A stretch of DNA of 64,000 nt from the NCBI GenBank assembly GCA_963838385.1, contig CAWIRE010000001.1, positions 930,001 to 994,000 on the forward strand. Reading direction: 5' to 3'. The notes beneath the pieces are model-generated. The model was not told the origin of the DNA and made no database searches. It was given only the letters and a program-made list of their open reading frames with translations. Positions within the stretch are counted from its first letter, which is position 1. Each line of letters begins with the position of its first letter. The stretch comes from DAHUYF01 sp963838385. Lineage in GTDB: Bacteria; Pseudomonadota; Alphaproteobacteria; ATCC43930; CGMCC-115725. Below, one piece after another: positions 32,687 to 41,223 of the stretch. The position numbers and the translations under genes were made by a program.

Positions 32687-33466
32687 ATGATCCCAGCCGG
32701 CAAGAATGCGCTGCTCGCCGCCGTTCTCCTCCTGCTCGCCGGCAGCGCGGCGCATGCCCAGAGCGCGCAGGAGATCATCGCGGCCGCCGATCGGGTGCGC
32801 AATCCGGGCGAACCCTTCCGCGTCACCAACACGCTCACCGAATATGTCGCCGGCACCGCGCGCAACAGCGACCTCATCGTCGTCTACTCCAAGCTCGACA
32901 AGGCCACCGGGCAGTTCCGCAACCTGGTGCGCTACATCGAGCCGCCGCGCGATGCCGGCAAGATGGCGCTGCTCGACGGCACCGTGCTGTGGTTCTACGA
33001 CCCGGCGTCCAAGGCGAGCGTGCGCATCTCGCCGCAGCAGCGCCTGATCGGCCAGGCCGCGATCGGCGACGTGCTCACCGTCAATTTCGCGATCGACTAC
33101 ACCGGCACGCTGGTCGGCGCCGAGAGCATCCAGGACAGCACGCGCAAGAGCCGCGCTTGCTGGCACCTCGACATGAAGGCGGCCAACGACCGCGCGACCT
33201 ACAACCGCGTCGAATATTGGGTCGAGAAGAGCACCGCCTACCCGATCAAGGCCAAGTTCTATTCCGACAGCGGCCGGCTGCTGAAGATCCTCTATTACGG
33301 CAACTACACCACCAGGCTCGGCGCCATCCGCCCCACCGAGGCGATCATCATCGACGCGGTCGACAGCTCGCTGGTCACCCGCATCGATTTCGGCGACTTC
33401 CAGTTCCAGGAGATCCCGGAGAGCTGGTTCCAGCGCGACTACCTGCCGCGGCTCAGGATCGACTGA
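32687..33466 (+). CDS. LolA-fold outer-membrane lipoprotein-sorting-like protein
   Basis: 259 residues from the ATG at 32687. Sec signal peptide (1-23, ...AAHAQ). The mature protein resembles the 'outer membrane lipoprotein-sorting protein' group (COG2834-like): 'TLTEYVAGTARNSDLIVVYSK', 'LVRYIEPPRDAGKMALLDGTVLWFYDPASKASVRISPQQRLIGQAAIGD', and a C-terminal beta-rich half. Such proteins bind acyl chains in an unclosed barrel. Lying between an FtsX-type exporter and a putative outer-membrane protein, it probably shuttles a lipid-like cargo across the periplasm. Confidence 0.88.
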   Translation: MIPAGKNALLAAVLLLLAGSAAHAQSAQEIIAAADRVRNPGEPFRVTNTLTEYVAGTARNSDLIVVYSKLDKATGQFRNLVRYIEPPRDAGKMALLDGTVLWFYDPASKASVRISPQQRLIGQAAIGDVLTVNFAIDYTGTLVGAESIQDSTRKSRACWHLDMKAANDRATYNRVEYWVEKSTAYPIKAKFYSDSGRLLKILYYGNYTTRLGAIRPTEAIIIDAVDSSLVTRIDFGDFQFQEIPESWFQRDYLPRLRID

Positions 33467-34875
33467 TGCGCCCGGCGCCCGCCCTCGCGCCGCTGCTCCT
33501 CGCCTTGGCCGCGACGCCGGCGCTCGCCGACGAGAACCAGGACCTCGACCTCATCCCGCAAAGCGTCCAGCAGGCACCGCCGCCGCCGGCCGTCGAGCCC
33601 GTCACGCGCGATCCCCGCCAGACGATCTATCTCGAGAACGCCTTCACGCTCGATTCCGAGCGCAGCCCGCTGGTGCCGGCGCCGCCGCCTTCCGTACCCA
33701 GCTGGCAGGAGTTGCTCTTCCTCGACATTCGCAAGGAGTGGGCGCTCGGCAGCGATGCCAGCGTCGCCTATAGCGGCCGGCTCAATCTGCAGGCCCAGGA
33801 CGAGACGCCGGTGCCGAGCCACGAGAACGTGCGCAACGATTTCCGCGAGGGCTTCGTCACCTGGCAGGCCGTGCCCGGCAACTATCTCGATCTCGGCCGG
33901 ATCAACGTGAAGAGCGGCGTGGCCGCCGGCTTCAACCCGACAGACTTCTTCAAGACGCGCGCGGTGGTCGAGCCGGTGTCGATCGATCCGGCGGTGCTGC
34001 GCGAGGACCGGCTCGGCACCTTCATGCTCGAAGGCCAGCATATCGGCGACGGCGGGTCGGTGACGCTGGTCTACGCGCCGCAGCTCTACCGGCCGAGCCC
34101 GATCTACACCGATCTGACCCTGCCGAGCTTCAACCCGGTGCTGGACCGGACCAACGCGCATCAGCGGCTGCTGCTCAAGACCAGCGTCACCCTCTTCGAT
34201 GATTTCGCCCCGGAGGCGCTGCTCTATCACGAGGGCGAGCGCACCGAGATCGGCCTCAATCTTGCCGAGAGCGTCGGCCAGAGCACCGTGGTCTATGCCG
34301 AATGGGCGGGCGGACCGCGCCAGAGCCTCATCGCCGACGCGCTGCGCTACGGCACCGACACCGGGACGCTGCCCGGCAACCTGCCGCCGGTGCTGCCCGA
34401 CGACACGCGGCGCTATTTCCAGAACGACCTCGCGGTCGGCGCCTCCTACACCACGGAATCGAAGATCGTCTTCAATCTCGAATACCATTTCCACCAGGCG
34501 GGCTTCTCGTCCCACGACTGGCGCAACTGGTTCGCCACCGGCCAGTCGCGGGCCAACCTGCCGGGGGTCACCGAGACGCTCTGGTACATCCGCGACTACG
34601 CCCTCGACCAGCAGGAGCCGACGGCGATCCACAGCGGCTTCCTGCGCGCCGACTGGCAGGACGCGTTCCACATCATCAATCTCGAACTCAGCGCCTTCAC
34701 CAGCGTCGACCTGCAGGACGGATCGAGCCTGTCGCAGATCACCGCCGACTACTACCTCTCCAATTTCTGGACGATCGGCGCCATCGCCGAGGCCAATCTC
34801 GGCGGCGGCCGCTCCGACTGGGGCAGCGTGCCGGAGGCGGCGAGCGTCATCGTCCGGCTGGCGCGCTTTTTCTGA
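33466..34875 (+). CDS. Putative outer-membrane/beta-rich envelope protein
   Basis: 469 residues; its ATG overlaps the previous stop by one base. Signal peptide 1-21 (...TPALADE). A Pro-rich segment follows, then a long stretch of alternating polar and hydrophobic residues rich in Tyr, Asn and Asp, ending in the aromatic C-terminus ...IVRLARFF, as in outer-membrane barrels. 'GRINVKSGVAAGFNPTDFFKTR' resembles the phrase found in DUF1302-like barrel proteins that accompany lipid exporters. Family assignment is tentative. Last gene of the four-gene exporter operon. Confidence 0.75.
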   Translation: MRPAPALAPLLLALAATPALADENQDLDLIPQSVQQAPPPPAVEPVTRDPRQTIYLENAFTLDSERSPLVPAPPPSVPSWQELLFLDIRKEWALGSDASVAYSGRLNLQAQDETPVPSHENVRNDFREGFVTWQAVPGNYLDLGRINVKSGVAAGFNPTDFFKTRAVVEPVSIDPAVLREDRLGTFMLEGQHIGDGGSVTLVYAPQLYRPSPIYTDLTLPSFNPVLDRTNAHQRLLLKTSVTLFDDFAPEALLYHEGERTEIGLNLAESVGQSTVVYAEWAGGPRQSLIADALRYGTDTGTLPGNLPPVLPDDTRRYFQNDLAVGASYTTESKIVFNLEYHFHQAGFSSHDWRNWFATGQSRANLPGVTETLWYIRDYALDQQEPTAIHSGFLRADWQDAFHIINLELSAFTSVDLQDGSSLSQITADYYLSNFWTIGAIAEANLGGGRSDWGSVPEAASVIVRLARFF

Positions 34876-34896
34876 GTCTCAAACCGGAGATCAGCG

Positions 34897-35427
34897 ATGG
34901 AAGCGCTCTTCCTCACCCTCGCCAACACGCCCTGGTGGGTGTTCCTGCTCCTCGCCCTGCTCGTCTGGCTCGGCGCGTCGGCGCTCCGGCCGCGGACGGT
35001 GCCGTTGCGGCGCGTCTTCATCACCCCCGCCATCTTCGTCGCCTGGGGCCTGGTCGGGCTGGCGACGGCGGCGCAAGCCGCGCCGGCGGTCGTCCCGGAC
35101 TGGGGGCTCGCCGCGGTCGCCTGCTGCAGCCTCGCCTTTTTCGGCGTGCGGCTCAAAGCTCTGCGCGCCGATCGCAGCCGGGCGACGGTCGAGCTTCCCG
35201 GAAGCCGGCTGCCGCTGATCCGCAACCTGGCGATCTTCGCCGCAAAATACGGGCTCGCGGCGACGATGGCCCGGCATCCCGAGCTGCGCGGCGAGCTCCT
35301 GCCCTGGGACATGGCCGTCTCGGGCGCCGCCTTCGGCTACTTTCTCGGCTGGACGCTGCGCTTCCTGCTGAGCTACCGCCGCGCCGCCGGCGACCTCGCG
35401 CCGGCGCCGCGGGGCGGCCTGCCCTGA
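34897..35427 (+). CDS. Small integral membrane protein (DUF6622-like)
   Basis: 176 residues with about four hydrophobic segments (about 10-28, 42-62, 72-88, 140-160) and a short basic loop 'VRLKALRADRSRATVELPGSRLPLIRN'. It resembles bacterial proteins listed as DUF6622; I cannot be sure of the family. GGAGA lies upstream of the ATG. It follows the exporter operon by 21 bp and may be cotranscribed with it. Function unknown. Confidence 0.75.
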   Translation: MEALFLTLANTPWWVFLLLALLVWLGASALRPRTVPLRRVFITPAIFVAWGLVGLATAAQAAPAVVPDWGLAAVACCSLAFFGVRLKALRADRSRATVELPGSRLPLIRNLAIFAAKYGLAATMARHPELRGELLPWDMAVSGAAFGYFLGWTLRFLLSYRRAAGDLAPAPRGGLP

Positions 35428-35493
35428 GAGCGGCGGCGCGGCGGCTGTGATAGCGTTGCCGCCGACACGCCATCGCCCATGGGAGAGCGAGCC

Positions 35494-36045
35494 ATGACCA
35501 TCGATCCGAACGAAGCCGCCGCGTCGCTGAGCAACGTCGCCAGCATCGAGCGGCGCACGCGCGAGACGCTGGTCTATGCCCGCAGCAGCGCATCGCTGAT
35601 CCTGTGGGGGCTGCTGGTCAGCGCCGGCTACGTCATCTCCTTCCTGGCACCGTGGCCGCATTACCGGCACTGGCTCGCCATCTACGTCATCGGTTTCGCC
35701 GGCAGCTACATCATCCATCGTCGGCGCACGGCCCGGAACTCACCGCTGGGCGAGATGCTGCTCTATACCGAGCTGGTGCTCGTCGGCTTCGGCTTCATCG
35801 TCCTGCTGGTGCTCTGGCCGGTGACGTCGCGGCAGATCGCGACCTTCTGGCCGATCATGTTCATGCTGGGATTCGTGATCGGCGGCGTCTGGCTCGGCCG
35901 CTTCTTCATCTATTGCGGGATCACCGTCACCGCGTTGACGCTCGCGGCCTATTTCTGGTCGGGCGAGTGGTTCCTGCCGACCATGGCGGTGGTGAATGGC
36001 GGCGGGTTGATCGCCGGCGGCCTGTGGCTGCGCCGGCTGAGGTAG
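35494..36045 (+). CDS. Hypothetical membrane protein
   Basis: 183 residues from the ATG at 35494 (GGGAG upstream; an earlier in-frame ATG at 35479 is less likely). A short cytoplasmic N-terminus 'NVASIERRTRETLVYARSSA' is followed by five to six membrane spans. The gene for a winged-helix regulator begins 7 bp downstream. That pairing of a small multi-span protein with a compact HTH_34-type regulator is often seen and suggests the regulator controls this unit. Function unknown. Confidence 0.82.
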   Translation: MTIDPNEAAASLSNVASIERRTRETLVYARSSASLILWGLLVSAGYVISFLAPWPHYRHWLAIYVIGFAGSYIIHRRRTARNSPLGEMLLYTELVLVGFGFIVLLVLWPVTSRQIATFWPIMFMLGFVIGGVWLGRFFIYCGITVTALTLAAYFWSGEWFLPTMAVVNGGGLIAGGLWLRRLR

Positions 36046-36052
36046 GCACCGC

Positions 36053-36358
36053 ATGAGCGGTCTCAACGAAGTCATCCACCAGCCGGTCCGCCTCAAGATC
36101 ATGGCGGCGCTCAACGTGCTGGGCGGCGATGCCGCGCTCGAATTCATCCGGCTCAGGACGCTGGTGGGCGCGACCGACGGCAATCTCGGCGCGCATCTCG
36201 ATACGCTGGAGAAGGCGGGCTACGTCGCCATCGAGAAGCGCTTCGTCGGCAAGAAGCCGCAGACGCGCATCAAGCCAACGCCCGCGGGCCGCCGCGCCTT
36301 CGTCGAGCATGTGGCCTATCTCCGCGAGATCCTCGACGCCGAGCTCCCGCGTCCCTGA
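36053..36358 (+). CDS. Winged-helix transcriptional regulator (HTH_34-like)
   Basis: 101 residues, one winged-helix domain: 'LNEVIHQPVRLKIMAALNVLGG', recognition helix 'GATDGNLGAHLDTLEKAGYVAIEKRFVGKKPQTRIKPTPAGRRAF' with the wing at 'GKKPQTRIKPT'. This is the MarR/ArsR-like compact regulator group without a separate ligand domain. It is probably an autoregulator of its operon with the upstream membrane protein gene. Confidence 0.9.
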   Translation: MSGLNEVIHQPVRLKIMAALNVLGGDAALEFIRLRTLVGATDGNLGAHLDTLEKAGYVAIEKRFVGKKPQTRIKPTPAGRRAFVEHVAYLREILDAELPRP

Positions 36359-36373
36359 CCGATCGCAGAGCCT

Positions 36374-36422
36374 CTAGGGTCTGACGCCGCCTCGGACGAA
36401 TTCGCTGCGCGAATTCGCCTAG
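36374..36422 (+). repeat. CTAG-bounded palindromic repeat, copy 4 (short)
   Basis: CTAG at 36374-36377 and 36419-36422 enclose CTGACGCCGCCTCGGACGAATTCG and the hairpin GCGAATTCG-type arms CGAATTCG/CGAATTCG. Only the second half of the longer copies is present. The right CTAG holds the stop codon of the minus-strand lipoprotein gene. It lies between two convergent genes. Confidence 0.65.
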
Positions 36423-37348
36423 GGCGTGTTGTGCTCGCTGGCGCTCGGAGCGGAAGCGGGCGCCGCAGCAGTAGCGGGCTCCGGCTCGCTCGCCGGCGCT
36501 GCGGCCGGCGTCGGGGCGGACGCTGCCGCCACGGGCGTGATCGGCCGGGGCGGCGACGAGGCCGGCGGCTCACTCGCCGGCGGGCTCGCCGCCACCAGCG
36601 GCGTCGGCGCCGTTGCGGCCGGAGCGGCGGACGTTGCGGCCGGAGTGGCGGATGCGGCGGTCGTCGCCGTCGGCTCGGTCGCTGCGGGGCTCGATGCCGC
36701 CACCGGCGCCGCTGCAGGCGCGACCTTCGCGGCGGCATCCTCCGGGCTCGGCGTCGCCTTGGCGTCCGCGGGGGGTTTGCTCTCCGCCGTCTTGGCAGCA
36801 GCCGGCTCCTTCGCGGCCGTCGCCTCCTTGCCATCCTTGGCATCCGTCGATGCCTTGGCCGCCGCCTTCGGCGGCAGCGGCAGCGGAACGGAGTAGTCCG
36901 CGATGATGCGCGCCTGGTTGCCGGTGATCACCAGCACCCTCTGTCCGATCGGCAGCGGCGTCGGCTCGCGCTGCGTCACCGACAGCAAATCGCCATTTTC
37001 CTTGCGGACGATGTATTCCCAACCGGTGGTATCGGCGGTCACATGCTCGAGCGTCGTGCCGACGAGGCCGCCGATGACGGTGCCGCCGACCGCGCCCAGC
37101 GCGGCGTTGAGGCCGATGTCGCCGCTCTGCGAGCCCAGGATGCCGCCCGCCGCGCCACCTTCGACGGCGCCGAGCGTGCCGTTGGCGCTGATGGCGATCT
37201 CGCGATAGCCGACCACGATCGCGCGCTCGACCTTGTTCGCGTGCTGAACTGCATTGCCGGAATACGTGTTCGGCGAGTAGTCGGGCGTGCAAGCGGAAAG
37301 AACGGCGACCACTACCGCGGTCAGGCCGAGCGTCACGATACGCAGCAT
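36419..37348 (-). CDS. Glycine-zipper lipoprotein with long Ala/Pro-rich tail
   Basis: 309 residues. Lipoprotein signal with lipobox LSAC (Cys20). Residues about 50-105 form a glycine-zipper segment (GTLGAVEGGAAGGILGS, GAVGGTVIGGLVGTTLE) like SlyB / 17-kDa antigen proteins, followed by a small SH3-like piece 'WEYIVRKENGDLLSVTQREPTPLPIGQRVLVI'. From about residue 160 to the end the protein is almost entirely Ala, Pro, Ser, Thr and a few charged residues, presumably a flexible periplasmic or peptidoglycan-spanning tail. Outer-membrane lipoprotein; the exact role of the tail is unknown. Confidence 0.88.
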   Translation of the reverse strand: MLRIVTLGLTAVVVAVLSACTPDYSPNTYSGNAVQHANKVERAIVVGYREIAISANGTLGAVEGGAAGGILGSQSGDIGLNAALGAVGGTVIGGLVGTTLEHVTADTTGWEYIVRKENGDLLSVTQREPTPLPIGQRVLVITGNQARIIADYSVPLPLPPKAAAKASTDAKDGKEATAAKEPAAAKTAESKPPADAKATPSPEDAAAKVAPAAAPVAASSPAATEPTATTAASATPAATSAAPAATAPTPLVAASPPASEPPASSPPRPITPVAAASAPTPAAAPASEPEPATAAAPASAPSASEHNTP

Positions 37349-37462
37349 GACGATCCCCCAAGGAGAGCCTTCGATTCCATTAGGCGATCCCTAGAGGGCT
37401 GTCACGGGGTATTTTGGTGATCAAATTTGGGCGACGCCGCCACATTTTGGCGACGCGCGCGC

Positions 37463-38671
37463 TCAGCCGGCGTCGATCCGCCGCTTCAGCTCGGCAAGCA
37501 CCGCATCTCGGTCGGCGCGGTAGTCGCCTTCCTCCCACCAGTGCTCGAGCTCCGCGAGCAGGCTCCCGACCCGCTCGCCCGCCGGCACGCCGAGCGCGAT
37601 GACGTTGCGCCCCTTCAGCGGAAAGGTGAGCGGCTGCCAGCGCGCCGCAAGCGCGAGCAGCGCCGGCAGCCGCTCGCGCGCGCCGCTCTCGGCGGCGCGC
37701 AGCAGCACGAGATCGCGATAGAGCCCGGCGCCGAGATGATGCAGCGCCCGGCGCTGGATCGCCTCGTCGCCGGCGAGATCGACCGGCCAGGGCGGAACCG
37801 CCAGCGCCGCGAGGCGCGCGCGCTGCTCGTTGGAGAGCCGCAGCCGCTCGGCCGGCGCCGCGGGATCGCCGGCGACGAGCGCTCCCAGCCGACGCAGCGG
37901 ATCCGGCGCCGGCTCCAGCGGCAGCAGCGCCGCGAGGCGGTCGAGGCTCGCCGCCTCGGGCAGCAGCGTGCGCAGCACGCCGTCATCGCTCATCAAGCGC
38001 AGCGTCGGCAGCGGATCCGGCGCGGCCAGCAGCTTCAGCATCTCGGCCGCGACGCGCTCGCCCGACAGCGACGGCAGCAGCGGCGCCAGGGCGCGGCAGG
38101 CGGCGCGCGCCGCCGCGTCGGCCTCGCCCCTGCCGTAATGGGCGTGGAAGCGGTAGAAGCGCAGGAGCCGCAGGACGTCCTCGCGGATGCGGGCGGCGGC
38201 GTCGCCGACGAACCGCACCTGCCCGGCGCGCAGATCGGCGAGACCGCCCACGGGATCGAAGACATGGCCCTCGGCGTCGAGAAAGAGCGCATTCATGGTG
38301 AAGTCGCGCCGCGCCGCGTCCGCCGCCCAGTCGGCGGTGAAGGCGACGCGGGCGTGGCGTCCGTCGGTCTCAACGTCGCGGCGCAAGGTGGTGATCTCGA
38401 AATGCCGCGGCGGCACCACCGCCGTCACCGTGCCATGGGCGAGGCCGGTCGGCACCGCCTTGATCGCCGCCGCCTCGAGCCGCCGGATCACCTCCTCGGG
38501 CGGCAGCGGCGTCGCGATGTCGACATCGCCGATGGCGCGGCCGAGCAGCGCGTCGCGCACACAGCCGCCGACGAACCGCCCCTCCCCGCCGAGCGCGGCG
38601 ATGACGGCGCGCGTCGCCGCCTCGGCCATCCAGGGCTGCATGCGGATACGGTCGATGGGGGTGTCGGACAA
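37463..38671 (-). CDS. cca: CCA tRNA nucleotidyltransferase
   Basis: 402 residues if the TTG at 38671 is used; the first ATG in this region is at 38641 (392 residues) but has no ribosome site. The frame is open further only by running over the DUF6111 gene. Nucleotidyltransferase core: 'RFVGGCVRDALLGRAIGDVDIAT' (G-G-x-V-R-D and DxD), 'ARRDFTMNALFLD' and 'GLADLRAGQVRFVGDAAARIREDVLRLLRFYRFHAHYG'. It adds or repairs the 3' CCA of tRNAs. It lies downstream of DUF1285, NUDIX and DUF6111 genes in one compact unit. Confidence 0.95.
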   Translation of the reverse strand: MSDTPIDRIRMQPWMAEAATRAVIAALGGEGRFVGGCVRDALLGRAIGDVDIATPLPPEEVIRRLEAAAIKAVPTGLAHGTVTAVVPPRHFEITTLRRDVETDGRHARVAFTADWAADAARRDFTMNALFLDAEGHVFDPVGGLADLRAGQVRFVGDAAARIREDVLRLLRFYRFHAHYGRGEADAAARAACRALAPLLPSLSGERVAAEMLKLLAAPDPLPTLRLMSDDGVLRTLLPEAASLDRLAALLPLEPAPDPLRRLGALVAGDPAAPAERLRLSNEQRARLAALAVPPWPVDLAGDEAIQRRALHHLGAGLYRDLVLLRAAESGARERLPALLALAARWQPLTFPLKGRNVIALGVPAGERVGSLLAELEHWWEEGDYRADRDAVLAELKRRIDAG

Positions 38672-38679
38672 GCGCGCGC

Positions 38680-38958
38680 TCAGCGTGCCGGCGGCACGAC
38701 ATGGCCGGGCACGACGCGGCCGTCGATATATTTCGGCGGCACGTAGACGCCTTGCGGCGAGCCGCCGATGCGCGTGCCGATCAGGTAGAGCATGGCGGCG
38801 GCAAGGGCGACGCCGACGCCCGCCAGCCAGGGCCAGGGCAGGGCACGCCACGGCGCCGGCGCGGCGAGCACGGCGCGGCGCGCGGCCGCCAGCCACAGCA
38901 GGTAGAGCAGCGTCGGCAGCAGCAGCGGCACCGCGATGGTGAGCAGGATGCGGGTCAT
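38680..38958 (-). CDS. DUF6111 family small membrane protein
   Basis: 92 residues with two hydrophobic segments (about 1-22 and 44-62) and a conserved-looking C-terminus 'GGSPQGVYVPPKYIDGRVVPGHVVP'. The 'YVPP.YIDG.VVPGH' tail is the recognisable part of this family, usually found just upstream of cca in alphaproteobacteria. The gap from the NUDIX stop to its ATG is 7 bp. Function unknown. Confidence 0.85.
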   Translation of the reverse strand: MTRILLTIAVPLLLPTLLYLLWLAAARRAVLAAPAPWRALPWPWLAGVGVALAAAMLYLIGTRIGGSPQGVYVPPKYIDGRVVPGHVVPPAR

Positions 38959-38965
38959 CGCCGCC

Positions 38966-39589
38966 TCACCCGGCGAGCACTTCCGCCAGGTTCACCAGCA
39001 TGCCGGCGGTGGCGCCCCAGATGTAGCGGTGCTGATAGGGCAGCACATAGAAGGTGCGCTGGCGCCCCTTGAACTCGCGGCTCTGGCGCTGGTGGTTGGC
39101 GGGATCGAGGATGAAGGCGAGCGGCACCTCGAAGAGCTCGGCGACCTCGAAGGGATCGAGCTTGACCGGATAAGGCGCGCGCACCAGCCCCACCACCGGC
39201 GTCACCTCGAAGCCGGTGCTGGTCACGTAGGTGTCGAGCCGTCCGATCACTTCGATGTGATCGCGCGGCAGGCCGACCTCCTCCTCGGTCTCGCGCAACG
39301 CCGCTTCGATCGAATCGCGGTCGCTCTCCTCCTGCCGTCCGCCGGGAAAGGAGATCTGCCCGGCATGAGCGGCGAGGTGCTGGGCGCGCAGGGTCAGCAG
39401 CACGCTCATGTCGTCAGGCCGCGTCACCAGCGGCACCAGCACCGCGGCGGGGGTCAGCGCCGTCGCCGGCGGCGCGCCGCCCGGCAGCAGCGAATGGTCG
39501 CCGCGTATCGCCGCGATGGTGGCGGGATCGCTGGCGCGCTGGCCGGCGATCGAGTGGGCGAGCCGGCGGCGCACCTCCTCCGGCGTCAA
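38966..39589 (-). CDS. NUDIX CoA pyrophosphatase
   Basis: 207 residues if translation begins at the TTG overlapping the DUF1285 stop (TTGA), 223 from the ATG at 39637; the former fits the usual MTPEEVRRRL start. The NUDIX box GGRQEESDRDSIEAALRETEEEVGLP fragments as G-x5-E-x7-R-E-x2-E-E with the UPF0035 extension that marks CoA/acyl-CoA pyrophosphatases ('LTLRAQHLAAHAGQISFPGG'). It hydrolyses CoA derivatives to 3'-phospho-AMP and acyl-phosphopantetheine. Confidence 0.92.
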   Translation of the reverse strand: MTPEEVRRRLAHSIAGQRASDPATIAAIRGDHSLLPGGAPPATALTPAAVLVPLVTRPDDMSVLLTLRAQHLAAHAGQISFPGGRQEESDRDSIEAALRETEEEVGLPRDHIEVIGRLDTYVTSTGFEVTPVVGLVRAPYPVKLDPFEVAELFEVPLAFILDPANHQRQSREFKGRQRTFYVLPYQHRYIWGATAGMLVNLAEVLAG

Positions 39590-40161
39590 GACGCCGCGTC
39601 CAGCCGACCGATCGGAAAGAACTCGCCCTTGCTCCATACGCCATACAGGGTCGCGTCGCCGACCCGCTCCTCTTGCCCGAGCTCCACCAGCTCATAGAAT
39701 ACCGGCCGATTGAGCCGCGCTTCCAGCCCATCCCGCACCAGTATGTATGGATTGGGCTCGCCCGTGGCTGGATTATTGACCACACGAAGGGGATGCTCCG
39801 CATCGGCCGCCACAGTATCGTCAAGATTGGTCCGGAAGATGAGCTCCTGCTGGCGACCGTCACCACGCCGGGTCAGCTCGACAGCGACGAAAGGGGCGTC
39901 CTCCACCGTGATCCGACCGCGCTCGGCCGGCGTTTGCAGCCAAAAGCTGCCCTCGGCGTCGCGGCGCAGGACGGTGCTGAACAGGCGAACCAGGGCTAGC
40001 CGGCCGATGGGAGACCCGCGATAGTACCAAGTCCCGTCGCGCGCGATGGCGATGTCGAAATGGCCGCAATCGATGGGTTGGCGCGCGGCTGGCACGGAAG
40101 GTGCAGCAACTTTGGCGGCGAGGCGATCGAGAGCCTTTGAGGGCACCGGTTTATCCGTCAT
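39586..40161 (-). CDS. DUF1285 domain-containing protein
   Basis: 191 residues. 'CGHFDIAIARDGTWYYRGSPIGRLALVRLFSTVLRRD.EGSFWLQTPAERGRITVEDAPFVAVEL' is the start of the DUF1285 fold, with 'DGLEARLNRPVFYELVE' near the end. Cytoplasmic, of unknown function, but structural members bind ligands in a pocket between two small domains. GGGGG precedes the ATG. First gene of the operon DUF1285-NUDIX-DUF6111-cca and divergent from moxR by 48 bp. Confidence 0.9.
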   Translation of the reverse strand: MTDKPVPSKALDRLAAKVAAPSVPAARQPIDCGHFDIAIARDGTWYYRGSPIGRLALVRLFSTVLRRDAEGSFWLQTPAERGRITVEDAPFVAVELTRRGDGRQQELIFRTNLDDTVAADAEHPLRVVNNPATGEPNPYILVRDGLEARLNRPVFYELVELGQEERVGDATLYGVWSKGEFFPIGRLDAAS

Positions 40162-40209
40162 GATCTACCCCCATATGTAGCACCCTTCGTTGAAAAAGGA
40201 GCCCACCTT

Positions 40210-41223
40210 GTGAGCGTGAGCGAAAATCTGTCCCCGACCGGCGGCGCCGCCGACCTCGTCGCCGAAATCGATGTCCTGGGTCAACGCCTGGCCCAGGTGC
40301 GCGAGCGTATCGGGCGGGTGATCTTCGGCCAGAACGAGGTCATCGAGCAGGCGCTGATCACGCTGCTGGCGGGCGGCCACGCGCTGCTCATCGGCGTTCC
40401 CGGCCTGGCCAAGACGCGGCTGGTCGAGACGCTCGGCACCGTGCTCGGCCTCGAGGACAAGCGCATTCAATGCACCCCCGACCTGATGCCGGCCGATATC
40501 CTCGGCTCCGAGGTGCTCGAGGAGAGCGAGAGCGGCCGGCGCTCCTTCCGCTTCATCCCGGGCCCGGTCTTCTGCCAGCTGCTGATGGCCGACGAGATCA
40601 ACCGCGCCAGCCCGCGCACGCAATCGGCGCTGCTCCAGGCCATGCAGGAGGGCCGCGTCTCGGTGGCCGGCCAGTATCATCCCCTGCCGCGCCCGTTCCA
40701 TGTGCTCGCGACGCAGAACCCGCTGGAGCAGGAAGGGACCTACCCGCTGCCCGAGGCGCAGCTCGACCGCTTCCTGCTGCAGATCGATGTCGGTTATCCC
40801 GATCTCGCCGCCGAGCGGCAGATGCTGCTCGCCACCACCGGCGCCGTCGACGAGCAGGTGGCATCCGTGCTCTCCGGCAACGAGTTGCTGGCGGCGCAGC
40901 GGCTGGTGCGGCGGGTGCCGGTGGGCGAGAGCGTGGTCGAGGCGATCCTCAGGCTGGTGCGCGCGGGAAGGCCGGAGGAGACCGACATTGCCGAGGCGAA
41001 GCAGCACGTGGCCTGGGGCCCCGGCCCGCGTGCGAGCCAGGCGCTGATGCTCGCCTGCCGCGCCCGCGCGCTGCTCGACGGCAGGCTGGCGCCGTCGATC
41101 GACGACGTCGTGGCGCTGGCGGCACCGGTGCTGCGCCACCGCATGGCGCTCAACTTCGCGGCGCGCGCCGACGGCGTCACCATGGCGCAGATCATCGCGC
41201 GCCTCGTGGCGCCGCTCGGCTGA
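40210..41223 (+). CDS. MoxR family AAA ATPase
   Basis: 337 residues from a GTG with AAGGAG upstream. Walker A GVPGLAKT near residue 61, Walker B LLMADEINRA followed by SPRTQSALLQAMQE, sensor 'FHVLATQNPLEQEGTYPLPEAQLDRF' and the C-terminal lid 'VAWGPGPRASQALM'. MoxR ATPases act as chaperones with vWA/DUF58 partners, which are encoded directly downstream, so the operon is a MoxR/Bat-type envelope assembly system. Confidence 0.95.
   Translation: MSVSENLSPTGGAADLVAEIDVLGQRLAQVRERIGRVIFGQNEVIEQALITLLAGGHALLIGVPGLAKTRLVETLGTVLGLEDKRIQCTPDLMPADILGSEVLEESESGRRSFRFIPGPVFCQLLMADEINRASPRTQSALLQAMQEGRVSVAGQYHPLPRPFHVLATQNPLEQEGTYPLPEAQLDRFLLQIDVGYPDLAAERQMLLATTGAVDEQVASVLSGNELLAAQRLVRRVPVGESVVEAILRLVRAGRPEETDIAEAKQHVAWGPGPRASQALMLACRARALLDGRLAPSIDDVVALAAPVLRHRMALNFAARADGVTMAQIIARLVAPLG

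Noticed and set aside
36431..37420. 329-codon plus-strand frame opposite the lipoprotein
   Set aside because: Low-complexity Arg/Gly shadow of the Ala/Pro-rich tail on the other strand.
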